The position numbers were made by a program, and so were the translations under genes. This document shows, piece by piece, positions 1-9,684 of a stretch of DNA of 64,000 bases; position 1 is the stretch's first letter; each line of letters starts with the position of its first letter. This stretch comes from Misgurnus anguillicaudatus. Its lineage: Eukaryota; Chordata; Actinopteri; Cypriniformes; Cobitidae. Location of the stretch: positions 4,776,501 through 4,840,500 of the forward strand of contig NC_073352.2 of the NCBI RefSeq assembly GCF_027580225.2, written 5' to 3'. The notes under the pieces were generated by a model. The model made no database searches. It was not told the origin of the DNA and saw only the letters and a list, made by a program, of their open reading frames with translations.

Positions 1-700
1 GATCAACAAAGTACATTAGTAGACATTATACATGCTTTAAACGTTTTAGTCTTTTCAACTTACTTTTATTTATATTGACTAGAGATCAGTTGCTACAACT
101 TATAAAATAAAATTGACTTTTTCAACTTTATTTTATAAGTTATAATTATAAGGTGATTTAATTATAATTATAATAACAACAATATTATTATATATATTAT
201 TATTTTGAAAATTATTAATATTATATTATTATTATTACTAATAATATAAGAATAATTAATATGTTAATGTTGTTTTATATTATTTAAGTATTTATTATTA
301 TTATTGGTATTATTATTGAAAATTATAATTATATGAATCAATGTTTGGTTTGATGACTTAAAATTCCTAAAATTGCATGAAGAAAAAAAATTTGCATTGT
401 AATTGGACAAGTCTAAAAAACAGATGTTAACAATGTGTCAATATGATTGAGATGATAAGATGAACAAGGTACTAACTCAACTTTAATTTGAGGCTTTATT
501 TTATAGCACTACATATAATCAAATATTCATTGCATCATGTTTATAATTTTTATATCAACAATCACTTAGTACAACTGATTCTGAGCCATTCACATAACTC
601 AGTCTTGTGCTTTGAGCTCTTCTTTTGCCTGGGGGAATATAAATGATTCATGTTTTAACATTTCTGTTTGTTTGTGTTACTTTATGTTGACAGTTTTAGA
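1..700. repeat. AT-rich intergenic/intron sequence with palindromic MITE fragment
   Basis: The sequence is very AT-rich, with TTA/ATT runs at about 170-320. The first 150 bases (ACTAGAGATCAGTTG, then AACTTATAAAATAAA and its inverse) resemble one arm of the palindromic MITE at 46278-46554, so this is a broken copy of that family. From about 500 to 700 the sequence is shared with 17550-17740, the corresponding flank of the gene B transmembrane exon. I see no exon here. The terminal exon of gene A was not found and may lie left of the window. Confidence 0.6.
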
Positions 701-733
701 TTGTTGTGAATCATCAGACTGTTAAAAACTCAC

Positions 734-814
734 CAGATCTCCTTTCACAGATGATCAAGAGAAGAATAACAGTAGGTGCTGTCAGTACTGCAAACTCAAC
801 AATGATGATAATCA
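734..814 (-). CDS. IgSF receptor gene A, exon 4 (transmembrane segment)
   Basis: This 81-nt exon reads on the minus strand from an AG acceptor (tctgcag, just above 814) to a GTGAG donor (starting at 733). It keeps phase 1 with the exon before it. It encodes a hydrophobic segment IIIIVEFAVLTAPT then VILLLIIC, followed by the basic stop-transfer ERRS, as expected for a single-pass type I protein. A Glu lies inside the hydrophobic stretch, which is unusual and could pair with a partner. The same exon is intact at 17759-17839 and damaged at 53219-53293. No cytoplasmic signalling motif is visible before the donor. Intron 3 upstream is 10.9 kb and filled with transposons. Expression is not shown by sequence alone. 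Confidence 0.8.
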
Positions 815-1560
815 CTGCAGACACAAACAGACACATTCAGATAGAATATACAGTACAAACTCAATCTATAACATCTTTATTAATTACATCATTAATACAG
901 GAAAATGAAACAACACAGAGATATGAACCCAGTAAGACCACAATGGCTAAAGACATGTTTACCTCTTATTATTGATCCAATCACATTCTTAATGCTGGGT
1001 GAATTTCCTAAAAGCACAAAATTTTAAAGTTTTTTTTTACATTACTGCCTTTAATCATACAGACATTTTATAAAAGCATTATCACACTACGCAGGTGGGG
1101 TTGTAAAGTAATGCAATGCATTTAATCTAAACATAGCAATCTGTTACATGTAGATTATTGTCAAGTTTTTTTAAGTTTTCACAACACTAAACCAAGCAGT
1201 GGCGGTTCTACACGGAGGCCAAGGGTGGCCCGTGCCTCTGTAGACATGTCCCTGGTGGCCACCCCATGCTGACCAAATAAAAAAGTATACATTTATTTTG
1301 ATTTTACACGCGAGCGCCAAAAGCGGAACTAATGCGACGCAACGTTCTTCACGGGCAAATTAAAGCGGCGCACCCAACCACTGTAGCCGGCTGCGGGTGC
1401 TGCTCTGCGAGTGTCTCAATTCGTTCCCAATCTCCCGATGTTGAGAATGTGTATGCAGGTTTGCGCACTGGTAAGGACTCTAGCTGACTTGACATTGGGA
1501 CACTGTTCACTTGTTCTCTTGTGACGTGGCTGCTGAGGCGCGTTGTGATCATTCACAGCT

Positions 1561-1745
1561 GATCTATTTCGACCTCACTCAGACCGTCACCACGGTCTTG
1601 CCTTGGATGGTGCCGTTCTGCTGGCTCTCCTCGGGACCTGATGTGGACAGTGTCGGATGGCTGGCCCCGGGTGGTTGGTTCCCTGTGGAGCATCCGGGTG
1701 AACCGAACACTTCCTCTTTGCCTTTCTCGCCTCTTCAGAGACCGG
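1561..1745. repeat. DIRS left inverted terminal repeat
   Basis: Bases 1561-1607 are the inverse of 6930-6976. Bases from about 1590 to 1745 are the inverse, at lower identity, of about 7040-7192, which is the internal complementary region. This split relationship of termini to an internal region is characteristic of DIRS1, where it serves to complete the termini during circle formation. Confidence 0.8.
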
Positions 1746-2382
1746 TTTTGGAGAAAATCTGCGTGTATACGTTGATATTGGAAATCTTTAACTTACCCAT
1801 TCAATCCGTCACTATTGTGCAGGCGCCTGGTGCCCCTGAGGATTGCGGTAAGCTAATTGTTTTTCCTTTCTTCTATTTTCAGGTAGGTGGTTGGTATTAT
1901 TTACATTACAAATGAATGAACTTGATTCATGTTAACATTTGTTTTGTAGGGTTTGTGTTCCGACGCTAATTAGCGTACGGATGTGGTGAGTATTTTTTGT
2001 GCTCTTGTTATTTACATCAGTAAAAGGAGTTTTATTGTTTACCCGCTGATCTGCTGTTCGCAACGGAGAGGGTTCTGTCGCCTGTTTTTGATCTGTGCGT
2101 TCGCGCGTAGATAGGTGATTGTACAATAAACAAATTATAAATAATAAGTTATTATATATATATATTTATATATATTATATATATTTATATATATTTTATA
2201 ATATTAATTTTCTTTGCAATTTATACATATATTATCTCACTGACTCCATTGTCTGCAGGGGTTCAGTGAGATTAGGTACACACTTTATATATAGTATTTG
2301 ACAGACTTCTGTGCGCAGGAGTAAAGTATTAATATTTTTCTGTGTTATTTGAGCGACATCTGTTCGCAGTTGTCTTACAATC

Positions 2383-3732
2383 ATGAGTAAGCCTGTGTGC
2401 CGTTATTGCCACGCTATCATGCATCCTCGGGATGGACACCGGGAGTGTCCATCATGTCTGGGTATGTCCCATTTGTTGGAGGACATCGAAAAACCATGTC
2501 CGGCTGCAGCTGACTTTTCTCTACAAGAGAGAGTGCAAAGAGCTTCGCTTTTTGGTCGAGCAGCTCATGATAGAGGAACATCAGGATCAGAGACTGATGT
2601 TCGCTCCCCTAAACGGAAAAGGGTGCATTCTCCTGTTAAAGGCCGTGATGGACCTAGCTGTTCTGATGGAAGGAAGTCAGGAGTTAGGGACCCTCAAATG
2701 GACACCCAGATGCAAATCCTATCAACTTTACGTGATCTGGCTGGGAAAATGGATAATTTTAGGCCCCAAAATATGGGACTAGGTACACAACAGCAGACAG
2801 TTCCGTCTGTTGTTTCTGAAGATGATATCTCTCTAAATCAGGGAGAAAGAGGTAACACCCCTGACACCATTTCTTTACATGCTCATGACTCTCTTTTTGG
2901 TAGTGATGATCATGATGATACTGACGAAGATCAGGAAAATGAGTCCAGGTCTTCTGTTACTGACAGTACACAACCTGACATTCTTACCAGAATTCTTAGT
3001 GCTGCAAGAATTTTGGGTCTGGAAACCCAGGCTGAGCCATCAACGACACCAGCGGTGCAAGGAGTGTGGGCCGGAGTCTCACAGTCTCAACCACCTGTTT
3101 CGATCCCTGTTGCTGAGGACTATTTACAAATGCTAAGCAAAGCATGGAATCATCCCAAAGCTGCACCCCAGTTCAATGCCGGTTGCAGACGTTTTGCTAA
3201 CATACAATATGCTGCAGAAACAGGCATGGGGGGTATGCCAGCGGTAGAGCATGAGATGGCTTCTTTAACATCTTTGGGTCTAGACCGGGTAACGGATGAC
3301 CCACGCTGTCCCCGGAAAGAGTGTGAGAAGACCGACAATTTAGTGTGTCGAACCTACAACTCAGCCACACGTGCAGCCCGGTCTGGTAATGCTTTAGCCA
3401 TAATTCTAGCTTCTCTACGGAAACTTGTGAATCCAGAGGATCGGGACATTATGGGTTTGGTCGATGCAGCCTTGGTTACGCACGCCCAGCTTACTAGGGA
3501 CATTGGGGCGTCTATGTCATCTGCAATCCTTTCTCGTAGACAGATTTGGCTAGCACAGACATCGCTGCCTGATACTATCAGGAAAGAACTGACCCACATG
3601 CCCGTCACACCAGGCCGTGTGTTTCATCCAGATTCCCAGACGACACTGGATAAAGCGGAGCAAGCGAGGCGTAGAAGAGATTCAGTGCAACGCACGTTTG
3701 GTTCCGTCAAGGCAACTAAACAATCATATTGA
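2383..3732 (+). CDS. gag: DIRS gag-like protein
   Basis: A 449-residue open frame. The N-terminus has a zinc-binding-like pattern C-x2-C (CRYC, residues 6-9), then a His and C-x2-C followed by LGMSH (residues 20-31). The same CxxCLGxxH pattern occurs in the gag of the second DIRS at 41029-42321. The middle is acidic and low-complexity (SDDHDDTDEDQENE), and the C-terminal half is conserved with DIRS capsid-like proteins. It presumably forms the ribonucleoprotein particle. The start ATG at 2383 is the first in frame after the leader. The downstream RT frame overlaps its last 116 bases in another frame. It is intact. Confidence 0.85.
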   Translation: MSKPVCRYCHAIMHPRDGHRECPSCLGMSHLLEDIEKPCPAAADFSLQERVQRASLFGRAAHDRGTSGSETDVRSPKRKRVHSPVKGRDGPSCSDGRKSGVRDPQMDTQMQILSTLRDLAGKMDNFRPQNMGLGTQQQTVPSVVSEDDISLNQGERGNTPDTISLHAHDSLFGSDDHDDTDEDQENESRSSVTDSTQPDILTRILSAARILGLETQAEPSTTPAVQGVWAGVSQSQPPVSIPVAEDYLQMLSKAWNHPKAAPQFNAGCRRFANIQYAAETGMGGMPAVEHEMASLTSLGLDRVTDDPRCPRKECEKTDNLVCRTYNSATRAARSGNALAIILASLRKLVNPEDRDIMGLVDAALVTHAQLTRDIGASMSSAILSRRQIWLAQTSLPDTIRKELTHMPVTPGRVFHPDSQTTLDKAEQARRRRDSVQRTFGSVKATKQSY

Positions 3733-5860
3733 GGCTCTCAGCCCTCTTATCATCCTCATTTTGGTCGGTCAGGATCATGGGAGTTCAGCAGAGAGCAGAA
3801 TACCTATTCCCAGAGGTTTGATAGCAGTCAAAGTGCCAGACATGCACCTCGGCATTCACAAATGTCTCGTTTTCGTACATCAGGAAGAAATGCACCCCAA
3901 AAGAAGCAAAACCCCAGGGGCTCTGGCCCCTATGGGGGAACTGCATAGCAATCCTGGGAGAGCGGCCGGAATCTGCTCCCAGCTATGCCTGGACAGTTGG
4001 GAGAGAAAAATTTCGGATCGTTGGGTACTCGCTACAATAAAAAGCGGGTACAGAATCCAGTTCCGGCGACGACCCCCTTCGTTTTCAGGGATTCACGTAA
4101 CTGTGGTCAAAGACTTAGTCCAGGCAGAAATTTTATCCAAGGAGATAGCAACACTCCTGGAGAAGAAAGCGATTACTCAGCTACAACCCTACGAACAGCA
4201 CACTGGGTTTTATTCGAACTATTTCCTTGTGCCCAAAAAGGATGGTGGTCTCCGACCCATCTTAGACCTAAGGCGCCTGAATGCGTACATAAAAGTGTTG
4301 CCGTTCAAAATGCTGACCACTGCCCAAATTCTGGAGGCTATAGAGCCAAACGAGTGGTTTACAACGCTAGACCTCAAGGATGCATACTTCCATGTGCCCA
4401 TTCATCCAGATCACAGGAAGTTCCTTCGCTTTGCTTTCCAAGCTCAAGCATATCAATTCAGGGTCCTTCCTTTCGGCCTTTCCCTCTCTCCACGTGTATT
4501 TACCAGGGTGGTGTCAGCCGCCCTTTACCCTCTCCAGGCTGTGGGTATAAAGATACTCCCATACCTGGACGACTGGTTGATCTGTGCACAAAGTCGGGAC
4601 CAGGTTGTAAGAGATACAGCCGCTGTTATCAACCATATACAGGAACTCGGGTTTCGTTTGAACCACGAGAAGAGCCATGTCGAGCCACGACAAGTAACCA
4701 TATTTGTCGGGTTAGTTTTGAACACATTAACAATGACAGCATCTCTGTCTCCACAGAGAGTAGCAAGTTTATCGGCCCTGTCGCAGTCGTTCCGTTTAGG
4801 CAAACGGATGGAGCTGGCACAGTTCCAGAGGTTAATGGGGACAATATCGGCAGCGATAAAGGTTGTACCCCTGGGAATGCTCAAAGCACGACCACTGCAG
4901 TGGTGGATCAACAAATTCCAACTCCACCCCAAATTACACAGACGAGTGAAGTTGAAGATTACACGGAAGTGTGTTCACGCTCTGCGTCCATGGCTGAGGA
5001 GCAGCAGCTTGGGGCAGGGTGTTCCTCTGGGGAATATACCAGAGAGGAGAATGGTAGTGACAACCGATGCTTCCCTGGCAGGTTGGGGAGCTGTCTGGCA
5101 AGGAAGATCGGTCAGAGGTTCATGGAAGTTCCCCTGGACCATGGAACATATCAATGTGCTGGAGCTGAGGGCAATCTATCTGTCTTTGAGACAATTGATT
5201 CCATTCCTAAAGGACAAGCATGTCCTCGTAAGGACCGACAACATGTCGGCAGTTTATTACATCAATCATCAGGGAGGAACCAGGTCATTGCGCTGTCTTC
5301 AGGAAACCAGGAGACTTCTCTTCTGGGCCCACCCGAGACTCGCCTCTCTCAGGGCAGTCTATATACCCGGAGTAGTGAATCGGGCTGCCGATCTCCTCTC
5401 TCGAACTGGACCTCTCCCGGGGGAATGGCGATTACACCCGGAGGTGGTGCATCTGATATGGACCAGGTTTGGAAAAGCCCACACAGACCTGTTCGCATCA
5501 GCCGAGACAACACATTGCAAGATGTGGTTCTCCCTGAACGGCCAAGGTGGGCCTTTGGGACTGGATGCACTGTCTCACGAGTGGCCGAAAGGCTTACTAT
5601 ACGCTTTTCCTCCTCTACCATTGATTCCTCATGTACTCAAACGAGTGGATCTGGGGTATTGCAGGATTTTACTGATTGCCCCGAAATGGCCAAAGAGACA
5701 TTGGTTCCCACTTCTTTTACGTCTGGTACGAGGCCATCCGTGGCCACTACCAATCAGAGCGGACCTTCTCTCTCAAGTGGAAGGTCAGATCTGGCACCCG
5801 GATCCAGCCACGTTACAGCTTTGGGTCTGGCCCCTAATCAGCCCTTCTCTTGTCAATTAG
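3617..5860 (+). CDS. pol: DIRS reverse transcriptase - RNase H - methyltransferase-like polyprotein
   Basis: A 747-residue frame that overlaps the gag 3-prime end. Visible motifs in order: RT fingers and palm (FLVPKKDGGLRPILDLR; TTLDLKDAYFHVP with the first catalytic Asp; LPFGLSLSPRVF), the active site YLDDWL at about residue 320, RNase H (TTDASLAGWG; VLELRAIYLSL; RTDNMSAVYYIN; VVNRAADLLSR), and a C-terminal domain with TDLFAS, LDALSHEWP, YAFPPLPLI and LLIAPKWPKRHWF. The last domain aligns in layout with the phage Dam-like N6-adenine methyltransferase found in DIRS elements, but the NPPY-type motif reads AFPPL. The active-site residues I can see are present. The true start may lie downstream of 3617, since its first residues overlap gag. 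Translation probably needs reinitiation or frameshifting. Confidence 0.9.
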   Translation: MCFIQIPRRHWIKRSKRGVEEIQCNARLVPSRQLNNHIEALSPLIILILVGQDHGSSAESRIPIPRGLIAVKVPDMHLGIHKCLVFVHQEEMHPKRSKTPGALAPMGELHSNPGRAAGICSQLCLDSWERKISDRWVLATIKSGYRIQFRRRPPSFSGIHVTVVKDLVQAEILSKEIATLLEKKAITQLQPYEQHTGFYSNYFLVPKKDGGLRPILDLRRLNAYIKVLPFKMLTTAQILEAIEPNEWFTTLDLKDAYFHVPIHPDHRKFLRFAFQAQAYQFRVLPFGLSLSPRVFTRVVSAALYPLQAVGIKILPYLDDWLICAQSRDQVVRDTAAVINHIQELGFRLNHEKSHVEPRQVTIFVGLVLNTLTMTASLSPQRVASLSALSQSFRLGKRMELAQFQRLMGTISAAIKVVPLGMLKARPLQWWINKFQLHPKLHRRVKLKITRKCVHALRPWLRSSSLGQGVPLGNIPERRMVVTTDASLAGWGAVWQGRSVRGSWKFPWTMEHINVLELRAIYLSLRQLIPFLKDKHVLVRTDNMSAVYYINHQGGTRSLRCLQETRRLLFWAHPRLASLRAVYIPGVVNRAADLLSRTGPLPGEWRLHPEVVHLIWTRFGKAHTDLFASAETTHCKMWFSLNGQGGPLGLDALSHEWPKGLLYAFPPLPLIPHVLKRVDLGYCRILLIAPKWPKRHWFPLLLRLVRGHPWPLPIRADLLSQVEGQIWHPDPATLQLWVWPLISPSLVN

Positions 5861-6939
5861 AGGAAGCAGTAAGGAAAACCATAAACAATGCTAAAGCACC
5901 ATCCACTTGGGATAACTACTCAAGCAAGTGGCGTGTTTTCTTTAACTGGTGTCAGGACAAAAACCTAGACCCCACAAATTGTGGTCTTGATTCGATTTTA
6001 TGTTTTCTTCAGTCACTTCTAGACTCAGGAAGAAAAGTTAACACAGTGAGGGTTTATGTGGCGGCTATTTCTCATTTCCACAGTCTTGTGGAAGGTTTAG
6101 CCGTTGGTAAGCACGTCTTGATTACTCGGTTTCTCAAAGGGGCACGTCGACTCTATCCTGAAAAAAGGCTGAGGTCACCATCCTGGGATCTTCCCATGGT
6201 TCTCCAGTCATTAACTAGAGCCCCATTTGAACCACTGGCCCAAGCGGATCTTAAGTCACTAACATGGAAAACAGTTTTTCTTCTGGCTATCTGCTCAGCA
6301 AAACGTGTGGGCGAATTACATTCTTTAACAGTGAGTGAAGATTGTCTAAGATGGAAAGCAAACTATTCGGGGGTCTCTCTTTGGCCAAACCCGGCTTTCC
6401 TGCCTAAGGTTCTTAATGATCGTACGATCAATCAAGTGATTGAACTTGCAGCTTTTCAGCCTGAGCCTGATCCTTCTTGTACAGACCTTGATATTGCCAC
6501 CTTATGTCCAGTTCGAGCACTTCGCACATACATTGAGCGGACACAGTCATTACGACATTTACATACTCAGTTGTTCTTGTGTTTTGATAAGAAAAGTCTT
6601 GGAAAACCAGCCTCAAAACAGCGTCTATCACATTGGATAGTAGACACTATTGCACATGCATACTCCAGTCAAAGCTTACCAGTCCCAAGGAATCTGGTAG
6701 CTCATTCTACCAGGAGTTTGGCCACTTCCTGGGCAGCACTTAAAGGGGTGGCACTAATGGACATATGCACAGCAGCATCATGGAGTTCGCCTTGTACCTT
6801 TGCCAGGTATTACAGAGTCAATGTGGCAGACCCTGTTTCGATTGGGTCAACAATCCTGCTCTCGGCTGCCAAGCAAGGAGGTGAAGAAGGACAAGTTTCC
6901 ATCCTTCGTGACCTTGATGGCACTAGTCATCCAAGGTAA
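3985..6939 (+). CDS. DIRS tyrosine recombinase (frame overlaps the whole RT region)
   Basis: An open frame of 984 codons. The recombinase itself occupies about 5860-6939. It has an N-terminal SAM-like core-binding domain (WDNYSSKWRVFFNWC ... TVRVYVAAISHFH) and a catalytic domain with Arg in SAKRVGEL, His and Arg in HSTRSLATSW, and Tyr in TFARYYRVN, giving the R-H-R-Y set. It joins the circular or linear element DNA to the target by site-specific recombination in the nucleus. The upstream 625 codons read out of frame across the RT domain without a stop. DIRS1-type elements are known for such overlap, so the true start of the recombinase cannot be set from sequence. The frame ends just inside the right terminal repeat. 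Confidence 0.88.
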   Translation: MPGQLGEKNFGSLGTRYNKKRVQNPVPATTPFVFRDSRNCGQRLSPGRNFIQGDSNTPGEESDYSATTLRTAHWVLFELFPCAQKGWWSPTHLRPKAPECVHKSVAVQNADHCPNSGGYRAKRVVYNARPQGCILPCAHSSRSQEVPSLCFPSSSISIQGPSFRPFPLSTCIYQGGVSRPLPSPGCGYKDTPIPGRLVDLCTKSGPGCKRYSRCYQPYTGTRVSFEPREEPCRATTSNHICRVSFEHINNDSISVSTESSKFIGPVAVVPFRQTDGAGTVPEVNGDNIGSDKGCTPGNAQSTTTAVVDQQIPTPPQITQTSEVEDYTEVCSRSASMAEEQQLGAGCSSGEYTREENGSDNRCFPGRLGSCLARKIGQRFMEVPLDHGTYQCAGAEGNLSVFETIDSIPKGQACPRKDRQHVGSLLHQSSGRNQVIALSSGNQETSLLGPPETRLSQGSLYTRSSESGCRSPLSNWTSPGGMAITPGGGASDMDQVWKSPHRPVRISRDNTLQDVVLPERPRWAFGTGCTVSRVAERLTIRFSSSTIDSSCTQTSGSGVLQDFTDCPEMAKETLVPTSFTSGTRPSVATTNQSGPSLSSGRSDLAPGSSHVTALGLAPNQPFSCQLEEAVRKTINNAKAPSTWDNYSSKWRVFFNWCQDKNLDPTNCGLDSILCFLQSLLDSGRKVNTVRVYVAAISHFHSLVEGLAVGKHVLITRFLKGARRLYPEKRLRSPSWDLPMVLQSLTRAPFEPLAQADLKSLTWKTVFLLAICSAKRVGELHSLTVSEDCLRWKANYSGVSLWPNPAFLPKVLNDRTINQVIELAAFQPEPDPSCTDLDIATLCPVRALRTYIERTQSLRHLHTQLFLCFDKKSLGKPASKQRLSHWIVDTIAHAYSSQSLPVPRNLVAHSTRSLATSWAALKGVALMDICTAASWSSPCTFARYYRVNVADPVSIGSTILLSAAKQGGEEGQVSILRDLDGTSHPR

Positions 6940-7246
6940 GACCGTGGTGACGGTCTGAGTGAGGTCGAAATAGATCGTAAGTTATGGCTATAACTATGGA
7001 TCTATGAGACCGAACGATGACCGTCACCATTTCTTGTCACTCAGGATGAACTGAGGCGTTCCAGGCAAGAGGAAGTGTTCGGTTCACCCGGATGTTTTAT
7101 AGGGAACCAACCACTTGGGGTCAGTCATCTGACATTGTTTACATTAGGTCTCGAGGAGAGCTAGCAGAATGGCATCATTCAAGGTAAGACCGTGGTGACG
7201 GTCATCGTTCGGTCTCATAGATCCATAGTTATAGCCATAACTTACG
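6930..7246. repeat. DIRS right terminal repeat and internal complementary region (large hairpin)
   Basis: Bases 6930-6976 are the inverse of the left terminus. Bases about 6977-7030 (GTAAGTTATGGCTATAAC...) are the inverse of 7192-7246, so the whole segment can fold as a hairpin with a loop of about 160 bases. The loop (7032-7192) is the inverse of the left-end sequence 1590-1745. This is the DIRS1-type arrangement that templates the circular intermediate. Confidence 0.8.
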
Positions 7247-7630
7247 TTACTCATCAACAACTGGCAAAACCAACATCTCGCTTACTTTTTAAAGTTTACA
7301 CATTGTAAAAAGCGCTTACATATACGTGCATAAAATTGGAGGAATATAATTAAATGTTACATATAAAAATGTTTACAGTTTAAAATAAATATTATTTTAA
7401 ATATTGATTAGATTGTGGTCCCTAACTGTCTAGCAATGTGTGTTTATAAGTAAACTAAAACAAACGTTTGTCTTTATAAAAGTTTGCATTTCATAAAGTT
7501 TATTGAGTAGGCTCGCGTGATTTTTGGTTGGGGGGCTTTAGAAAAGAGCCAAGCTCCCCTTTTGCACCTGCACTCACTCTTGTATTTAAAAAATAAATAT
7601 TTATATGATTGTAAAGTAAAATAACGTTTA

Positions 7631-7861
7631 CGGGACAGTTTCCCGGAAAGGGTTTAGACTAGTAGTCTGAAATAAATGTAAGAGCTGTCCAAACTGAAAA
7701 CAACTTGCAATGCCATATCTTAAAATATACCAGTGCCCTTTGTTTTGCTTCAAAATGCACACAAGTAATGTATTTAGTAAGGCATGTTTGTTAAAACTAG
7801 TTATATTTCCTAATTAAACTAAGGCCTAGTCCTATCTTAAACTAATTCCTGTAACCACCCC
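7631..7861. repeat. Interspersed inverted-repeat MITE, family X, copy 1
   Basis: The sequence runs from GGGACAGTTTCCCGGAAAGGG to a tail with CTAAGGCCTAGTCCTATCTTAA. It aligns along its length with 12541-12764 and 36397-36635; shared blocks include ACACNAGTAATGT and TAAGGCATGTTTGT. The ends read GTTTCCCGGACAGGG and its inverse. This copy lies in the outer hAT. Confidence 0.65.
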
Positions 7862-8616
7862 TAATCTTTAAATATATTATCTTGCCATTTTTTATGTGCC
7901 CCTCTGGTAAAACACTGGCCCCTCCTTGGCCGCCCTAGTGAAATTTGTCTAGAACCGCCACTGAAACTAAGTGTTACGGAAAGGACATTCAATCTTACAC
8001 AACTCTCAGAGTTTACTAGACTTCCTACCACAAGATGTTCAGGATATTTTCTAGGACCAAAAATCCATCGACATTCTAAATACAATCTTGTGTACGTTTG
8101 TACAATAAAACATTACGTTACATTACATAGACATTGTTACTATTGCTTGAAAGCTCAAACCTATAACTTATTAACCCACATTAGGATCATAACGATTTTT
8201 TTCTTTAAGGCATGGATGCGGTTTATGGAGCTTCGAAGCATTGATCTCTTCTGTGTACAGTATATATTTCACCATGTATTCTGTCATTTTTAGTGGAATA
8301 CATTTCTAAAGTAAATCTTTCAACCCTGCAGACAGTTTGACAAGAGATTTTGGCATCTACTGTAAACATTTAAGCCTAATTTCACTTAAAGCCATAGTAT
8401 AGTCTATTTTTATGTGTACGTGAGGATCTGTGTAATGTAATTTTCCTCATCAGAAGAGTGCACGTGTACGCGTAGGTTGCGCATGCATGTTGTTGTCCAG
8501 GAGATGCATTGTATTTTGTCGCGATGTGCATGCGTAGAACATCTGTGTATAAGTCAAAACAACATCCCTGCATCCATCCTAAATAGTATTTAAATTAGAA
8601 TTAGTATGTCCTAAAT

Positions 8617-9676
8617 CAGGGATGGGCAACTTTGATAATGACGAGGGCCAGCATTTTTCTCCTTTATACCAAGGGGGCCAGAACCACACACGCAAAAATT
8701 AAATCATTCTTAATTTTCTTTATTAAGAAACTACAACATACAATTAACTGGTCTTAAAGATTTTAACTATAAAACTTAGCAATTATGCTAATTTTAAATC
8801 ATAACTTTATTATCAGTGGACAAAGCATTTCAGATAAAACTTCTTAACTGCACTGCTTTAACATCTGTAACAAGCAAGGCACTTTTATATTAGTATAGAG
8901 GAGTTTCTCATCCGGCCCTCAAAGAACAAAATTATTTAAAATAAATAATACATAAATTCAATACAAAATATATATAAAAATGTTTATTACAATGTATTTT
9001 ACCTTTCAAATCTGAGAGCAATTCTGGCACATGTCCGACCCGTCACCCAAACCAGTGGCATTGTTTTTATCCCGACTGGACCCAAATTTAAACTTACGTG
9101 TGTGCAGTCTGCAGCCCGGTAGCCACGCAAGCAATTTGGCGAGCTGCTCCATTTATATGACGGTGACACCAAGGTAACCGCTAAAACGTACATTTAAAAT
9201 GATCTGACATGTCTGTCTCAATGACAATGAACCTATCGCCAGCCGCACAATGTCCAAGCGCTCTTGGCAAACAGAGGAGAGGTTTGAAAAGGACATTAAC
9301 ACACATAGTTGAGGGCTTCTCGAGTGCGTTCGGCAAAAACACATTCAAATACCCGAGACCCGATTATTGTACCCGACCCGTGACCGAGGCACACGTGAAA
9401 CTTTTAGACCCGAACCTGATCGCGTCTCGGGTCGGACCTCGGGTTTTCGGACCCGTGGCCGTAAAGACCTCTTCTTCACATAAGCCCAAACACGGGACTA
9501 TGCTTACTGTGACTCTCCGCGGGACCTAGCGCCCCTCCTGGTTGGGAGGTTTTACGTCCTAATACAAAAATCATCATTTTAAAAGTATTTTATTAAGTAT
9601 AATATGGTCCAGCGGGCCGTATTACAATTTACCCCGGGCCGTGTGCGGCCCTCGGGGCGCCAGTTGCCCATCCCTG
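8617..9676. mobile_element. hAT-type non-autonomous element
   Basis: The termini CAGGGATGGGCAACTT and AGTTGCCCATCCCTG are inverted repeats, flanked by a perfect 8-bp duplication TCCTAAAT (8609-8616 and 9677-9684). The gene B paralogous intron at about 20057 reads straight through TCCTAAATCATAG, giving the empty site. The interior has GC-rich termini and an AT-rich centre. Its longest frame (9209-9529) has no transposase signature. Confidence 0.92.
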
Positions 9677-9684
9677 TCCTAAAT

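Larger units (their letters stand above)
1561..7246 (+). mobile_element. DIRS1-like tyrosine-recombinase retrotransposon, apparently intact
   Basis: The order is left inverted terminal repeat, gag (2383-3732), RT/RNase H/methyltransferase (3617-5860), tyrosine recombinase (to 6939), then right terminal repeat with an internal complementary region. DIRS elements use a tyrosine recombinase instead of a DDE integrase and make no target duplication, and none is seen here. Bases 1561-1607 match 6930-6976 inverted with about one mismatch. The three frames have no internal stop and keep the expected catalytic residues, so this copy may be autonomous or recently active. It sits inside the hAT 1197-7963. 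The exact outer ends are uncertain by some tens of bases. Confidence 0.9.
1197..7963. mobile_element. hAT-type DNA transposon (non-autonomous) carrying a DIRS insertion
   Basis: The ends are 14-bp perfect terminal inverted repeats CAGTGGCGGTTCTA (1197-1210 and, inverted, 7950-7963). They are flanked by an 8-bp target duplication AAACCAAG (1189-1196) / AAACTAAG (7964-7971) with one mismatch. Eight-bp duplications and CAGNG termini are hAT hallmarks. The duplicated locus of gene B has the uninterrupted site at about 18209-18216. No transposase frame is visible. About 1.1 kb belongs to the element itself and the remainder is the DIRS element inside it. Confidence 0.9.

Noticed and set aside
706..975. 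Plus-strand 89-codon frame repeated near 17730
   Set aside because: It is the antisense of the transmembrane exon and its flanks. The minus strand has correct splice sites and a hydrophobic product.
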